A DNA stretch of 53,239 bases from Acidobacteriaceae bacterium (GTDB lineage: Bacteria > Acidobacteriota > Terriglobia > Terriglobales > Acidobacteriaceae): contig PLCO01000038.1 of NCBI GenBank assembly GCA_003134815.1, forward strand, positions 27,051 through 80,289, read 5' to 3'. The number at the start of each line of letters is the position of its first letter. Within the stretch, counting starts at the first letter, position 1. The notes beneath the pieces are model-generated. The model saw nothing but the letters and a program-made list of their open reading frames with translations, made no database searches and was not told where the DNA came from. Positions 1 to 7,867 of this stretch are shown piece after piece. The position numbers and the translations under genes were made by a program.

Positions 1-43
1 CGAGCCCCGTCGTCCCCGCCATAAACCAAAGAAAAGCAAAGGT

Positions 44-358
44 TTACGGCACAGTGACAAGTTGAGGTTGACCCCGCGAGGGCGCGAAGGGGAGCTGAAA
101 GTTCTCGGCGCCCTTTTTGCTGCCCTCCAGCAGCTTCGGCTCCTGTTGCGAGGGTGCTGAACTTGCGGTTTTGCCCGCCCCGATCATCATCTCCACGACT
201 TTGTTGTTAGCCTCGCTCTTCGTCGCAGAGATCGCTCGCGTGTAGACGTCAAGCGTGATCCGTGAGTTGGCGTGACGCTGGAGTCCCTGGGCAGTCTTCA
301 GGTCGGCTCAGGCCGCTCTCAGATTGGTTGCCAGAGAGTGACGCAACCATTCACTGTT
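44..358 (-). pseudogene. Tyrosine recombinase (integrase) C-terminal relic
   Basis: Reading the minus strand from about 358 to the TAA at 44-46 gives the end of a phage-type integrase. It has RHSLATNL (the box II arginine region), then LKTAQGLQRHANSRITLDVY with the box histidine and the catalytic tyrosine, then TRAIS. An in-frame TGA at 308-310 splits the two motif blocks, and no N-terminal domain remains upstream because a cytochrome gene ends at 371. It is therefore a broken remnant. The last ~60 codons are an unconserved tail ending LVTVP. Family assignment rests on motif order and spacing; the specific element it came from cannot be named. Confidence 0.7.
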
Positions 359-370
359 AGAGACTCAGAT

Positions 371-1129
371 CTACTTGCGGTCGTAAACCGTCCCTGGCGG
401 CTGATACGGAGGATCGGACACCGCGCGCGTGTAGGCAATGAGAGCTTTTACGTACGAGGCACTCAGCGTATTCCCGTACGGCGGCATCAGAGCCGAACGA
501 TTCAAGGCCGGGCCGCCATGCTGAATGATCGAGGTCAGATCGGCGTCGCTCATCTTGTTCAACGTGCTGCCATCCGTGAACGGATGCGGCTTGACCTCAA
601 GGTTGTCGTAGTTTGAAACGCGCTCCGGCGACGACTCAGGATCGTGGCAGCGGCTGCAGTATTTGTCTGCAAGAATGGCACCGACTCGCTCCTGGTAGTC
701 GAGCGCCGTTTCCACCACGCCCAGCGATACAAGCTTGGCCTTGCCGGGCGTCACAGCGCTAATTTGATAGCGCCCTGCGGTGTCGCCCAAAGTGACTGAG
801 GTAGTTGCCTGTCCGCTTGAATCGGCCAGCACCGCGGAGGGGTCGAAGCTGACGCCTGCAGGGCCGTGAAACTCGATCAGCGCTCCGGGTACTGCGTTTC
901 CCTGATCGTCGTTGACTTGCACCACCAGCGGGTCTTTGAGTGCGGTGCCGGTGGCTCCCACCTGGTGGCCGCCACTGGATTCAACGAGGGCGGTTCCCTG
1001 CGCAGTGGCTTGCAATCCCGCATTTGCCGGGGCATGATGCCTGCAACCGGCCAGCGTGAAAAGCGAGAGAAGCGCCACCGCCGCGGAGGTTCGTATCTGG
1101 ATGTTTGCCGTCGGTCGCATCATCATCAC
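371..1129 (-). CDS. Lipoprotein with Big-type Ig domain fused to monohaem cytochrome c
   Basis: A 252-residue exported protein. The N-terminus is a lipoprotein signal ending LAGC, so it is probably anchored to a membrane by lipid. Residues ~60-140 look like a bacterial Ig-like (Big_1) domain (VNDDQGNAVPGALIEF). The C-terminal ~90 residues are a cytochrome c with CSRCH and a likely distal methionine in LMPPYG. The start overlaps the stop of the upstream eight-haem cytochrome gene (GTGATG overlap), so they are translationally coupled. It is the last gene of the electron-transfer operon and probably carries electrons to or from the bc-type complex. The start could be GTG 1129 or one of the three following ATGs. 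Confidence 0.85.
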   Translation of the reverse strand: MMMMRPTANIQIRTSAAVALLSLFTLAGCRHHAPANAGLQATAQGTALVESSGGHQVGATGTALKDPLVVQVNDDQGNAVPGALIEFHGPAGVSFDPSAVLADSSGQATTSVTLGDTAGRYQISAVTPGKAKLVSLGVVETALDYQERVGAILADKYCSRCHDPESSPERVSNYDNLEVKPHPFTDGSTLNKMSDADLTSIIQHGGPALNRSALMPPYGNTLSASYVKALIAYTRAVSDPPYQPPGTVYDRK

Positions 1130-3177
1130 TTTGCCCCCCGCCCGCTGGGGCCCTTCAGCGACATCAGGAAAGCTGTCAACGCGCGGGCATCGTCATCGCT
1201 TAGGTTCTGGTTAGGCTCTGTCGTGCCTGGCCGCAGCGCCTGCGGATTCTTCACCCACGCGTAGACCCACGGCGCAGTCAACCGCGAGCCAACCTGCGTG
1301 AGCGTCGGCCCAATGTATCCCTTGTCGGTCTTGGTGTCGACGATGTGGCACGCCTGGCAGGCAAATTTCGAATAGAACAATTGGCGCCCGTGCTCCACGG
1401 CATCAGGTGAAGTCGTCGCAGGTGCAGAATCTGCATCGATGACCGGCGATTGGTAGACGGTCAAAATGTAATCGGTCAACTCCGTGTTGTCGCCGTCGCT
1501 CAAGTTGAAGCGTGGCATGCGCCGAATGAGCGATGGTCGCAGCGTGTTGGGGTTATGCAAGAAGGCAGTAAGCCAATCCCGCTGCACCGAGCTCCCCTCC
1601 CAGGAAAGATCGGGCGCCATATCGCCGCCCCTGCCGTTGAAGCTGTGGCAACTGAAGCAGGCCAGTTCCGTGATCAATTTGCCCGCGTGCCCGGCCGGCT
1701 GGTAGTTGGTTTCCGGTACCGCCGCAACGCGCAGGCTGTCGGGCATGGAGCGGCTGCGGGCGGTGAGCGCGAGCAGCGCCGTGGTCAACGCATCTGTCTG
1801 CGAGGCTGTGAAGGTAAACTGCGGCATCTTTGTGCTGGTGCCAAAGGCCCGCGGCTGGCGGATTTTGGCTGCGATGTAACTGGACGTCGTGTGTTCCATG
1901 CCCGGCAGGAACACGATCTGCGCCAGCGGCTTGCTGCCGATGGTGCTGAGTTCAGGCGCGAAATTCTCAGGCTTCTGCACGCCGTTGATCTCGTGACAGG
2001 CTGCGCACCCAAGTTCAACAATGAGCTTGCGTCCCTGAGCGATCTGCTGTGGGGTGGCCGTATCCAAATGAACGCCAGAGCCGTAGTCGGAATCCGATTT
2101 TGCCTGCAGAAAATCAACCAGCGTGGCGATCTGCTGCGGCGTGAAGCGATAGCGCGGCATGGGCGTGGTGGCGTCGTAGACGCGGGGATTCTGAAGCCAT
2201 GCCGCAAGCCACTCGGGCTTTGCCTTGTTGCCGATGCGCGTAAGCTCCGGGCCTAGATCGCCGCCCACCAGGTTCCCGGCCGCATTCTGGACGGCGTGGC
2301 ATGAGGCGCAGAAGGACTCGCCGTAGAGAGTTGGTCCCGCGGCGGGATCGGCAGCGGCCGCGGGCTTGGTGCCTGACACGACGGTATCGCCGGCATGAGG
2401 CGTGCTGCTGCTAACAAGGTAGGCCGAGATGTCGCTTGCATCGGCATCGCTGAGCTTGAAGTTGGGCATCGTGGTCGATGCCGCGTAGACCTGCGGATCT
2501 TTGAGCCAGCTGAAGAGCCACTCGCGTGTCGTCTTGTCGGCGATGTGCGCAAGCGATGGAGGATGGTCTGTGGCTTCAACCTTTGTGCCGTCGGGCCGCG
2601 TGATGGCGTGGCAGTGAACACAGCCGTAGCGCGAGAGCATGGTTCTGCCCAGGTTGAGCTGCGGCGTTCCGGTCAACGCGTTCTGATGGCACTGGCCGCA
2701 GCCGGCCTCGATGTAGCGCATGGGCAGAATCGGTTCTTCGCCGGCGCGTTCGCTGTGATGCGCCTCGGCAACCGTGGTGGCCGGTCCCTGGCCGCCATGA
2801 CAGATGACGCAGCCGAATCCATCTACCGGGTGCGGGATTACCGGGTGCTTGCGAAACGGCTGCTCGGTTACGTCGGAAAGGCTGGCTTCGTTCAATCCCA
2901 GGTGGCAGGTGGTGCAGCGATCTACAACGCCCAGCTCCGGCAGCCAGATCTGGTGAATACCGGGCTGCATGTGGCGGCGCAGGCTGACCGCATCGCCGCG
3001 ATCGCGGATCAACCCGAGGTATTTGCGCTGATAGCTGTGCCATTGGCTGAAGTGATCCTTTGCCGGCGCAATGGCCAGGGTCAGCAGAAGGATCAGGCTG
3101 ACAAAGCCAAAAGCCCGCACCGGATCGCCGAACAGCGCCTGCCACGCAGAGGAAAGATATTTCCCGATCGATCGCAC
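1126..3177 (-). CDS. Membrane-anchored eight-haem cytochrome c of a bc-type complex
   Basis: A 683-residue protein with one N-terminal membrane helix (residues ~22-38) and eight CxxCH haem-binding motifs at about 88, 123, 160, 186, 290, 391, 507 and 607. The first three haems are crowded together. From the fourth on, each haem sits in a separate class I cytochrome c unit followed by a methionine motif (MPNF, MPRY, MPQF, MPRF). The last unit has TEPNQN in that place, so its distal ligand differs. It lies directly after the split cytochrome b genes, so it should be the c-type subunit that takes electrons from the Rieske protein. Multi-haem c subunits in place of a plain cytochrome c1 are known in several Rieske/cytochrome b complexes; the exact partner here is inferred. 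Confidence 0.9.
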   Translation of the reverse strand: MRSIGKYLSSAWQALFGDPVRAFGFVSLILLLTLAIAPAKDHFSQWHSYQRKYLGLIRDRGDAVSLRRHMQPGIHQIWLPELGVVDRCTTCHLGLNEASLSDVTEQPFRKHPVIPHPVDGFGCVICHGGQGPATTVAEAHHSERAGEEPILPMRYIEAGCGQCHQNALTGTPQLNLGRTMLSRYGCVHCHAITRPDGTKVEATDHPPSLAHIADKTTREWLFSWLKDPQVYAASTTMPNFKLSDADASDISAYLVSSSTPHAGDTVVSGTKPAAAADPAAGPTLYGESFCASCHAVQNAAGNLVGGDLGPELTRIGNKAKPEWLAAWLQNPRVYDATTPMPRYRFTPQQIATLVDFLQAKSDSDYGSGVHLDTATPQQIAQGRKLIVELGCAACHEINGVQKPENFAPELSTIGSKPLAQIVFLPGMEHTTSSYIAAKIRQPRAFGTSTKMPQFTFTASQTDALTTALLALTARSRSMPDSLRVAAVPETNYQPAGHAGKLITELACFSCHSFNGRGGDMAPDLSWEGSSVQRDWLTAFLHNPNTLRPSLIRRMPRFNLSDGDNTELTDYILTVYQSPVIDADSAPATTSPDAVEHGRQLFYSKFACQACHIVDTKTDKGYIGPTLTQVGSRLTAPWVYAWVKNPQALRPGTTEPNQNLSDDDARALTAFLMSLKGPSGRGAK

Positions 3178-3882
3178 TTAACTCCTCCAGGGCAAAACCC
3201 AGGACCAGCCTGGGCCGCGGAACCACGTGCCGACGGCAGTGAGAACAATTAATTCAAGAAGAAACCACGTCATGATCCAGTAAGCCAGCGGCTTCATGGC
3301 AAGGTATCGGCGCAGCCGCGACGGAGAATCCGGTGTGCTGTAGGCGGCGACGATCATTGCAAGCGTAACGATCACCGTGGGCCCAACTGCGACGTAGACA
3401 TGGAAGAAGAGAAGAAAGATCATCATTCCCATCGCCGTGAGATAGAACAGGCGCACACGCATGGCGCGGTCCTTGAGAAAAAGGCCGTTCGCTTCAATGT
3501 TGATATTGAAGTATGGAATGACGACCAGCGCGATGATGAGCAGTGTGGGCGCCAGCACACCTGCCACTACGGGCGGAAAGTAGTGAAGCAGTTCCTGCAA
3601 GCCCAGGAAGTACCACGGCGCCTTGGCGGGATTCGGCGTGTGCGTGGGATCGGCAATGCCCTCCAGGGGCGCATTGAAGAAGAGCGAAAAGAGAACCAGT
3701 GAGATAGCCAGAAGCTCGATAGCCAACGCAGCGCGGAATAGCACCTCCGGAAAGGTCTGCACCTCATCTTCCTGTGTTACGCGGACCTGCGCCGAGGTGC
3801 GCCGCGTAACAAAGACCACGCGTGTGGGCGAGCGGCGCTGATCAGAGTCGATGCCGGCGACGAAATCTTTCGGGTCGCTCAT
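3178..3882 (-). CDS. Cytochrome b C-terminal half (subunit IV-like)
   Basis: A 234-residue membrane protein matching the C-terminal part of cytochrome b / subunit IV. It has the quinol-site region [12 protein letters not shown], which corresponds to the PEWY loop with Glu replaced by Ala-Pro context, and three to four hydrophobic helices. It overlaps the start of the downstream multi-haem cytochrome closely and begins inside the end of the N-terminal cytochrome b gene (ATGA overlap at 3879-3882). Together the two halves form the membrane core that oxidises or reduces quinol. A soluble N-terminal stretch of ~60 residues precedes the first helix. Confidence 0.88.
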   Translation of the reverse strand: MSDPKDFVAGIDSDQRRSPTRVVFVTRRTSAQVRVTQEDEVQTFPEVLFRAALAIELLAISLVLFSLFFNAPLEGIADPTHTPNPAKAPWYFLGLQELLHYFPPVVAGVLAPTLLIIALVVIPYFNINIEANGLFLKDRAMRVRLFYLTAMGMMIFLLFFHVYVAVGPTVIVTLAMIVAAYSTPDSPSRLRRYLAMKPLAYWIMTWFLLELIVLTAVGTWFRGPGWSWVLPWRS

Positions 3883-4679
3883 TGCCCCTCCTTCGCGGTA
3901 GCCGCAGTTTCAGGCGCCGATTGCGGTTTTGGCTTTGGCTCCGACTGCTGCACGTAGAGGCCGCCGTCTTTGCGGATACGCCAGAAATGGACGGCGATGA
4001 GAAGAATGGCCGCCAGCGGCAGCACGACGCAGTGCAGCACATAAAAACGCAGCAGCGCATTGGCGTTGACCTGGTTGCCGCCCAGCAGCAGGAAGTGGAT
4101 CTTGCTCCCTATCAGGGGTACGGCGGAGGAGAGGTTGGAGCCGACGGTGATGGCCCAGAATGCAAGCTGGTCCCAGGGCAACAGGTAGCCGGTGTAGCTG
4201 AGCAGCAGCGTAACCAGAAGCAATACAACGCCGACTACCCAGTTGAACTCGCGCGGCGTTCGGTACGCCCCGCGATAGAAAACCTTGAACATGTGCGCGA
4301 ATACCAGGAAGACCATCAGTTGCGCCGACCAGCGATGCAGATTTCTTAGAAAGAGTCCCGACGATACGACAAACTGCAGGTCCTTCATGTCCGCGTAGGC
4401 CTGCGGCACCGAAGGGTGGTAATACAACATGAGCAGAATGCCGGTAATGACCAGGATCAGGAACGTTCCGAAGGTAAGCGTGCCCAGGTACCACGTGGCG
4501 CTGAAGCGGACCATGCGTTTGCGCACCTTGGTGGCAAACAGGTGAAGAAATATATTCTGCTGGATGGCCAATGCGCGATGGAGCGTGCTGGAGCCCGTGC
4601 CGCCGCGGAAGACGGATCGCCACACCCTGCTCCCGCGTACTTTGTCGATCATCTGGCCGGTGTTCACGGGTATGCTCAT
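3879..4679 (-). CDS. Cytochrome b N-terminal half (b6-type)
   Basis: A 266-residue four-helix protein carrying both b haems of a Rieske/cytochrome b complex. The ligand histidines are at about residues 115 and 129 (LHRW, FAHM) and 216 and 231 (VLHC, AVHF). The 15-residue spacing of the second pair is the b6-type arrangement rather than the 14 of classical mitochondrial-type cytochrome b. [11 protein letters not shown] is the conserved Qo-side segment. The start overlaps the Rieske stop by ATGA at 4676-4679. A poorly conserved C-terminal tail rich in Pro/Lys follows the last helix. Encoded with subunit IV as separate genes, as in b6f-type complexes. Confidence 0.92.
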   Translation of the reverse strand: MSIPVNTGQMIDKVRGSRVWRSVFRGGTGSSTLHRALAIQQNIFLHLFATKVRKRMVRFSATWYLGTLTFGTFLILVITGILLMLYYHPSVPQAYADMKDLQFVVSSGLFLRNLHRWSAQLMVFLVFAHMFKVFYRGAYRTPREFNWVVGVVLLLVTLLLSYTGYLLPWDQLAFWAITVGSNLSSAVPLIGSKIHFLLLGGNQVNANALLRFYVLHCVVLPLAAILLIAVHFWRIRKDGGLYVQQSEPKPKPQSAPETAATAKEGQ

Positions 4680-5167
4680 ATCCTCAAGAACTGCAGTGGG
4701 GGGATTTCGGTGGAGCGATCGACCATTAGATCGCCTTCGTCGCTGACCCAGACCTTGAGCCAGGGCAGCGGCTTGGGCGCGGGGCCCTCGATCTTTTCTC
4801 CGGTGCGTTTGAATTTACTGCCGTGGCAGGGGCAGGCGATGATGCCCAGGTCCTGGTTCCATGCGGTCAAGCAGCCCAGGTGCGTGCACACCATGCTGAG
4901 CGCAAAGTAACCCTGGTCGGCGCGAACCAGGTAGATTCCGGAGTTGACATCCATGGTCACCGAATTGACCGCGAAGCTTTCGATCTTGCCCGCGTCGACG
5001 ATGGGCGACGGCTCGTAGAGCACGTTCGGCGAGAGGTATTCGTAGGAGAAGACAGCAGTTCCCGCGGCGGCGATGCCCAGCGACCCGAGGCCGATTTTGG
5101 TAAAGAAGGCTCGGCGGTCGAAATCCGTGAGAAGTTTCTTCGTGATTGCTTGTGCTTCGTCGGGCAT
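4676..5167 (-). CDS. Rieske 2Fe-2S protein
   Basis: A 163-residue Rieske iron-sulfur protein. The cluster-binding boxes are CTHLGC (residues 94-99) and CPCHGS (112-117). C94, H96, C112 and H115 bind the 2Fe-2S cluster, and C99/C114 form the usual disulfide. A single membrane anchor lies at residues ~25-44, with a DRRAFF segment before it that could be a shortened twin-arginine-like signal. It transfers electrons between quinol at cytochrome b and the c-type subunit. Three bases separate it from the flavoprotein gene upstream, so the same mRNA is expected. Confidence 0.95.
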   Translation of the reverse strand: MPDEAQAITKKLLTDFDRRAFFTKIGLGSLGIAAAGTAVFSYEYLSPNVLYEPSPIVDAGKIESFAVNSVTMDVNSGIYLVRADQGYFALSMVCTHLGCLTAWNQDLGIIACPCHGSKFKRTGEKIEGPAPKPLPWLKVWVSDEGDLMVDRSTEIPPLQFLRI

Positions 5168-5170
5168 ATT

Positions 5171-7153
5171 CTACCTCTTCAACGCGCCTGCCAGAGCCGG
5201 ACTCGTGCGTAACGGGCGGTCGATGGATTCCAGGGAGATCAAACCGGTCGACTCCGCGGAGACGAGGTTGTACGATTCCATGGTAATGGTGCCGGCGGGG
5301 CAGCGCATGGCGCACAGCCCGCAACGAATGCACCGCGATTCATTTTTCAGCATCGCCGAGCCGGCGATGACGCCCAGCTCTTCTGCCTTGATGTCGTCCA
5401 GTTCTACGCCAAGCAGGTCGCGGACCTCGGCGAGCTGTTGCGTGGTTGTTTCGTCGAAGGAGATGCGGTCGAGCGAGACCAGTTCCAGGCAATTCTCTGG
5501 GCAGACATCGACGCAGCCGCCGCAGAGAATACAGGAGGTGGCGTCCGCCTCGTTCCCTTCAAAGACGGTGTTGACCCAGCAATGCAGGCAGCGCTGCGCC
5601 TCGGCCATCGCAGTCTCCTCGTCGAAGCCGATCTCAACTTCAGTAACTCCGGTGCGGCGATTGAGGGGCAGCATGGGGATCGGCTGCCGGGTCAGGTCGA
5701 GCAGCTGCAGCGGCATGTGATGGCGCTCAAGCACTTCGACTTCCACGATCGGTTCGGGATGATGTGTGCCGCGCAGGAACTCGTCGATGCCCACCGCGGC
5801 GCGCTTGCCATCGGCCACGCTGTCAATGATGAGGCGCGGACCGAAGACACAGTCGCCGCCGGCAAAAACACCGGACGCGGAAGTCATGAGTGTTTGCGGA
5901 TTGACCGCGATCAGGCCTCGCGGTGAAACATCGACACCATCGTCGGGGCCAAGAAACTCGAGATTCGGCGCCTGGCCGATGGCCATGATAATCGTGTCGC
6001 ACTCCAGCCGCGTTTCGCTGTTCTCATAAAAAGTGGGACTGAAGCGGCGATTGGCGTCGAAGACAGATTTCGTCTTAAGCACTTCAAGCGCCACTGCACG
6101 GCCGTTTTCGCCGATGATCTGCTTGGGACCGAAGCCGGGATGGATGATGATTCCTTCTTCTTCGGCCTCTTCGATTTCTTCAAGCGCGGCAGGCATTTCC
6201 GCGCGATTTTCCAGGCAGACCAGGTGCACTTCCTGCGCGCCCAGCCGCAAGGCGGAGAGCGAAACGTCCACCATCTCGCGCGCAGCCACTGCATCGATGC
6301 TTCCCTGCGATGGCTCAAAGCTCTCCACGCCGCCGGCATGTTGACGCAGCACTTCGCGGGCAGCGGAGCGGGCCACGTCCATGGCCACATTGCCGCCTCC
6401 GATGACCAGCACCTTCTTTCCAATGGTGAAGCGGTAGCCGAGATTGACATTCAGCAAAAAATCGATGCCCTTGTAGACGCCGTCAAGGTTTACGCCGGGA
6501 ATGGTAAGGTCGCGGCTGCGGTGCGCTCCCACGGCGATCAGCACAGCATTGAAATCGCGGCGCAAATCGGCAATAGCGAAATCCTTGCCAGCCGCATGGT
6601 TCAGCTTCAGCGTGATGTCGCCGGTAGAGAGAATCTCCCGCACCTGCGCCTCCACCACGTCGCGCGACAGACGATACTCGGGCAGGCCGAGATAGAGCAT
6701 TCCGCCCGCCACCTGTGACGCTTCAAAGATGGTGACTGGGTAACCCATCAGCGCCAGGTCGTGAGCGGCAGACAGGCCTACAGGTCCCGCGCCCACGACA
6801 GCAATTCGAAAAGGAAGACGGGGCTGCGTGCGGCCTGCGTTCACATCGATGGGGTGCCGGGATTCCGGCCCGTAACGCTCAGTGAGGAAGCGCTTGAGTG
6901 CGCGAATAGCGATGGGCTTGTCGATCTCTCCGCGGCGGCAGGCCGTCTCGCAGGGGTGGGCGCAGACGCGGCCGCAAATGCTGGCCATGGGATTGGGCTC
7001 ACGCGCCACGCGGTATGCTTCTTCAAACTCTCCATCGGCTATGAGCGCAACATAACGTCCGGCATTGGTGTGCGCTGGGCAGGCCATCATGCAGGGGAAG
7101 TTGGTGTTCAGCCAATCCTTGTCAACTTTTTTGCCGATGAAGCGTTCGAGCAT
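5171..7153 (-). CDS. GltD-like FAD/NAD(P) oxidoreductase with N- and C-terminal Fe-S domains
   Basis: A 660-residue soluble flavoprotein of the glutamate-synthase small-subunit/NfnB-like group. N-terminal cysteines at ~21, 25, 60, 64, 68 and 72 (CMMACP ... CGRVCAHPCETAC) form the Fe-S domain. GAGPVG at 121-126 binds FAD, and GGGNVA at 252-257 binds NAD(P)H. Two C-terminal 4Fe-4S motifs, CILCGGCVDVC (~541) and CIRCGLCAMRC (~608), follow. No export signal, so it should face the cytoplasm. Sitting inside a Rieske/cytochrome b operon, it is a candidate subunit that links the complex to NAD(P) or ferredoxin. Similar flavoproteins accompany some anammox Rieske/b complexes (recalled, not searched). 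Direction of electron flow is unknown. Confidence 0.9.
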   Translation of the reverse strand: MLERFIGKKVDKDWLNTNFPCMMACPAHTNAGRYVALIADGEFEEAYRVAREPNPMASICGRVCAHPCETACRRGEIDKPIAIRALKRFLTERYGPESRHPIDVNAGRTQPRLPFRIAVVGAGPVGLSAAHDLALMGYPVTIFEASQVAGGMLYLGLPEYRLSRDVVEAQVREILSTGDITLKLNHAAGKDFAIADLRRDFNAVLIAVGAHRSRDLTIPGVNLDGVYKGIDFLLNVNLGYRFTIGKKVLVIGGGNVAMDVARSAAREVLRQHAGGVESFEPSQGSIDAVAAREMVDVSLSALRLGAQEVHLVCLENRAEMPAALEEIEEAEEEGIIIHPGFGPKQIIGENGRAVALEVLKTKSVFDANRRFSPTFYENSETRLECDTIIMAIGQAPNLEFLGPDDGVDVSPRGLIAVNPQTLMTSASGVFAGGDCVFGPRLIIDSVADGKRAAVGIDEFLRGTHHPEPIVEVEVLERHHMPLQLLDLTRQPIPMLPLNRRTGVTEVEIGFDEETAMAEAQRCLHCWVNTVFEGNEADATSCILCGGCVDVCPENCLELVSLDRISFDETTTQQLAEVRDLLGVELDDIKAEELGVIAGSAMLKNESRCIRCGLCAMRCPAGTITMESYNLVSAESTGLISLESIDRPLRTSPALAGALKR

Positions 7154-7219
7154 CGCGGGACCTCCCAGTTCGCGTGAAGAAACTACGGGCGGAAAGCGGG
7201 GACCCTTCCGCCCATGGCT

Positions 7220-7801
7220 CTACTTGCTGAGCGTGAAGTCGGCCGTAACGTCTCCGGCAACATGAACTGGATTGGATTTGTTCTTGGCGCCTTCGTTCCA
7301 GGCGGTCACGGTGTACTCGCCATCGGGTACATTGTCAATCTTGTAAGCGCCGGTCTTGTCCGTCGTGGCAAAGTACGGCGTGGGAGAAACAACCAGGTAG
7401 CCGGCCATGTCAGGATGCACGTTGCAGAACAGCGGAACGATGCCGGGGATGTCGAATTTGAACGATTGCCGCTGACCTTGAGGCCAGGTGCCCAGGTTGT
7501 GGCCCAGCTTCTTGTTGCCGCTGATTGAAGGCCAGAAGACGTTGTGTGCGACGCTGTCGCTGTTAAGGAATTCAACCGTCGTGCCCTGTTGAATTGCCAT
7601 AATGTGGGGCACGAACATCAGGCCCTTCTGGTCCATGGTGACGTGTTGCGAGGGCGCGGGGAAGGTCTTGCCGGCAATGGCTTCAACGTAGACGACCGAC
7701 TCGCCCTTGACGCCGGAAACCTTGCCGTGGATGGTGCCGGCGTAGGCCGCCGTGCTGAACGCGGCCAATGCCGCGAGGATTGCGAGAGCAGTGAGCTTCA
7801 T
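7220..7801 (-). CDS. Exported cupredoxin with carboxypeptidase-regulatory-like tail
   Basis: A 193-residue periplasmic protein. The start is the ATG at 7801, preceded by AGGAGA; the longer reading from 7822 lacks a site. A cleavable signal peptide ends AAYA. Type 1 copper ligands are visible as H86 (VAHNVF), C126, H129 and M132 (FCNVHPDM), the plastocyanin-like pattern with C-x2-H-x2-M. The last ~50 residues (GAYKIDNVPDGEYTVTAWNE) resemble a carboxypeptidase-regulatory/Cna-B type beta fold. As a small blue-copper protein next to a surface cytochrome and a bc-type complex it is the likely periplasmic electron shuttle. Confidence 0.88.
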   Translation of the reverse strand: MKLTALAILAALAAFSTAAYAGTIHGKVSGVKGESVVYVEAIAGKTFPAPSQHVTMDQKGLMFVPHIMAIQQGTTVEFLNSDSVAHNVFWPSISGNKKLGHNLGTWPQGQRQSFKFDIPGIVPLFCNVHPDMAGYLVVSPTPYFATTDKTGAYKIDNVPDGEYTVTAWNEGAKNKSNPVHVAGDVTADFTLSK

Positions 7802-7867
7802 GGGATCTCCTGGGTGATACATCGTTAAGAGTTCGGGTTGGCGTGTCGTGGTGAATTTCGCTCCGTA

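Noticed and set aside
2395..3252. 285-codon plus-strand open frame over the eight-haem cytochrome
   Set aside because: Antisense to eight CxxCH motifs; no recognisable content.
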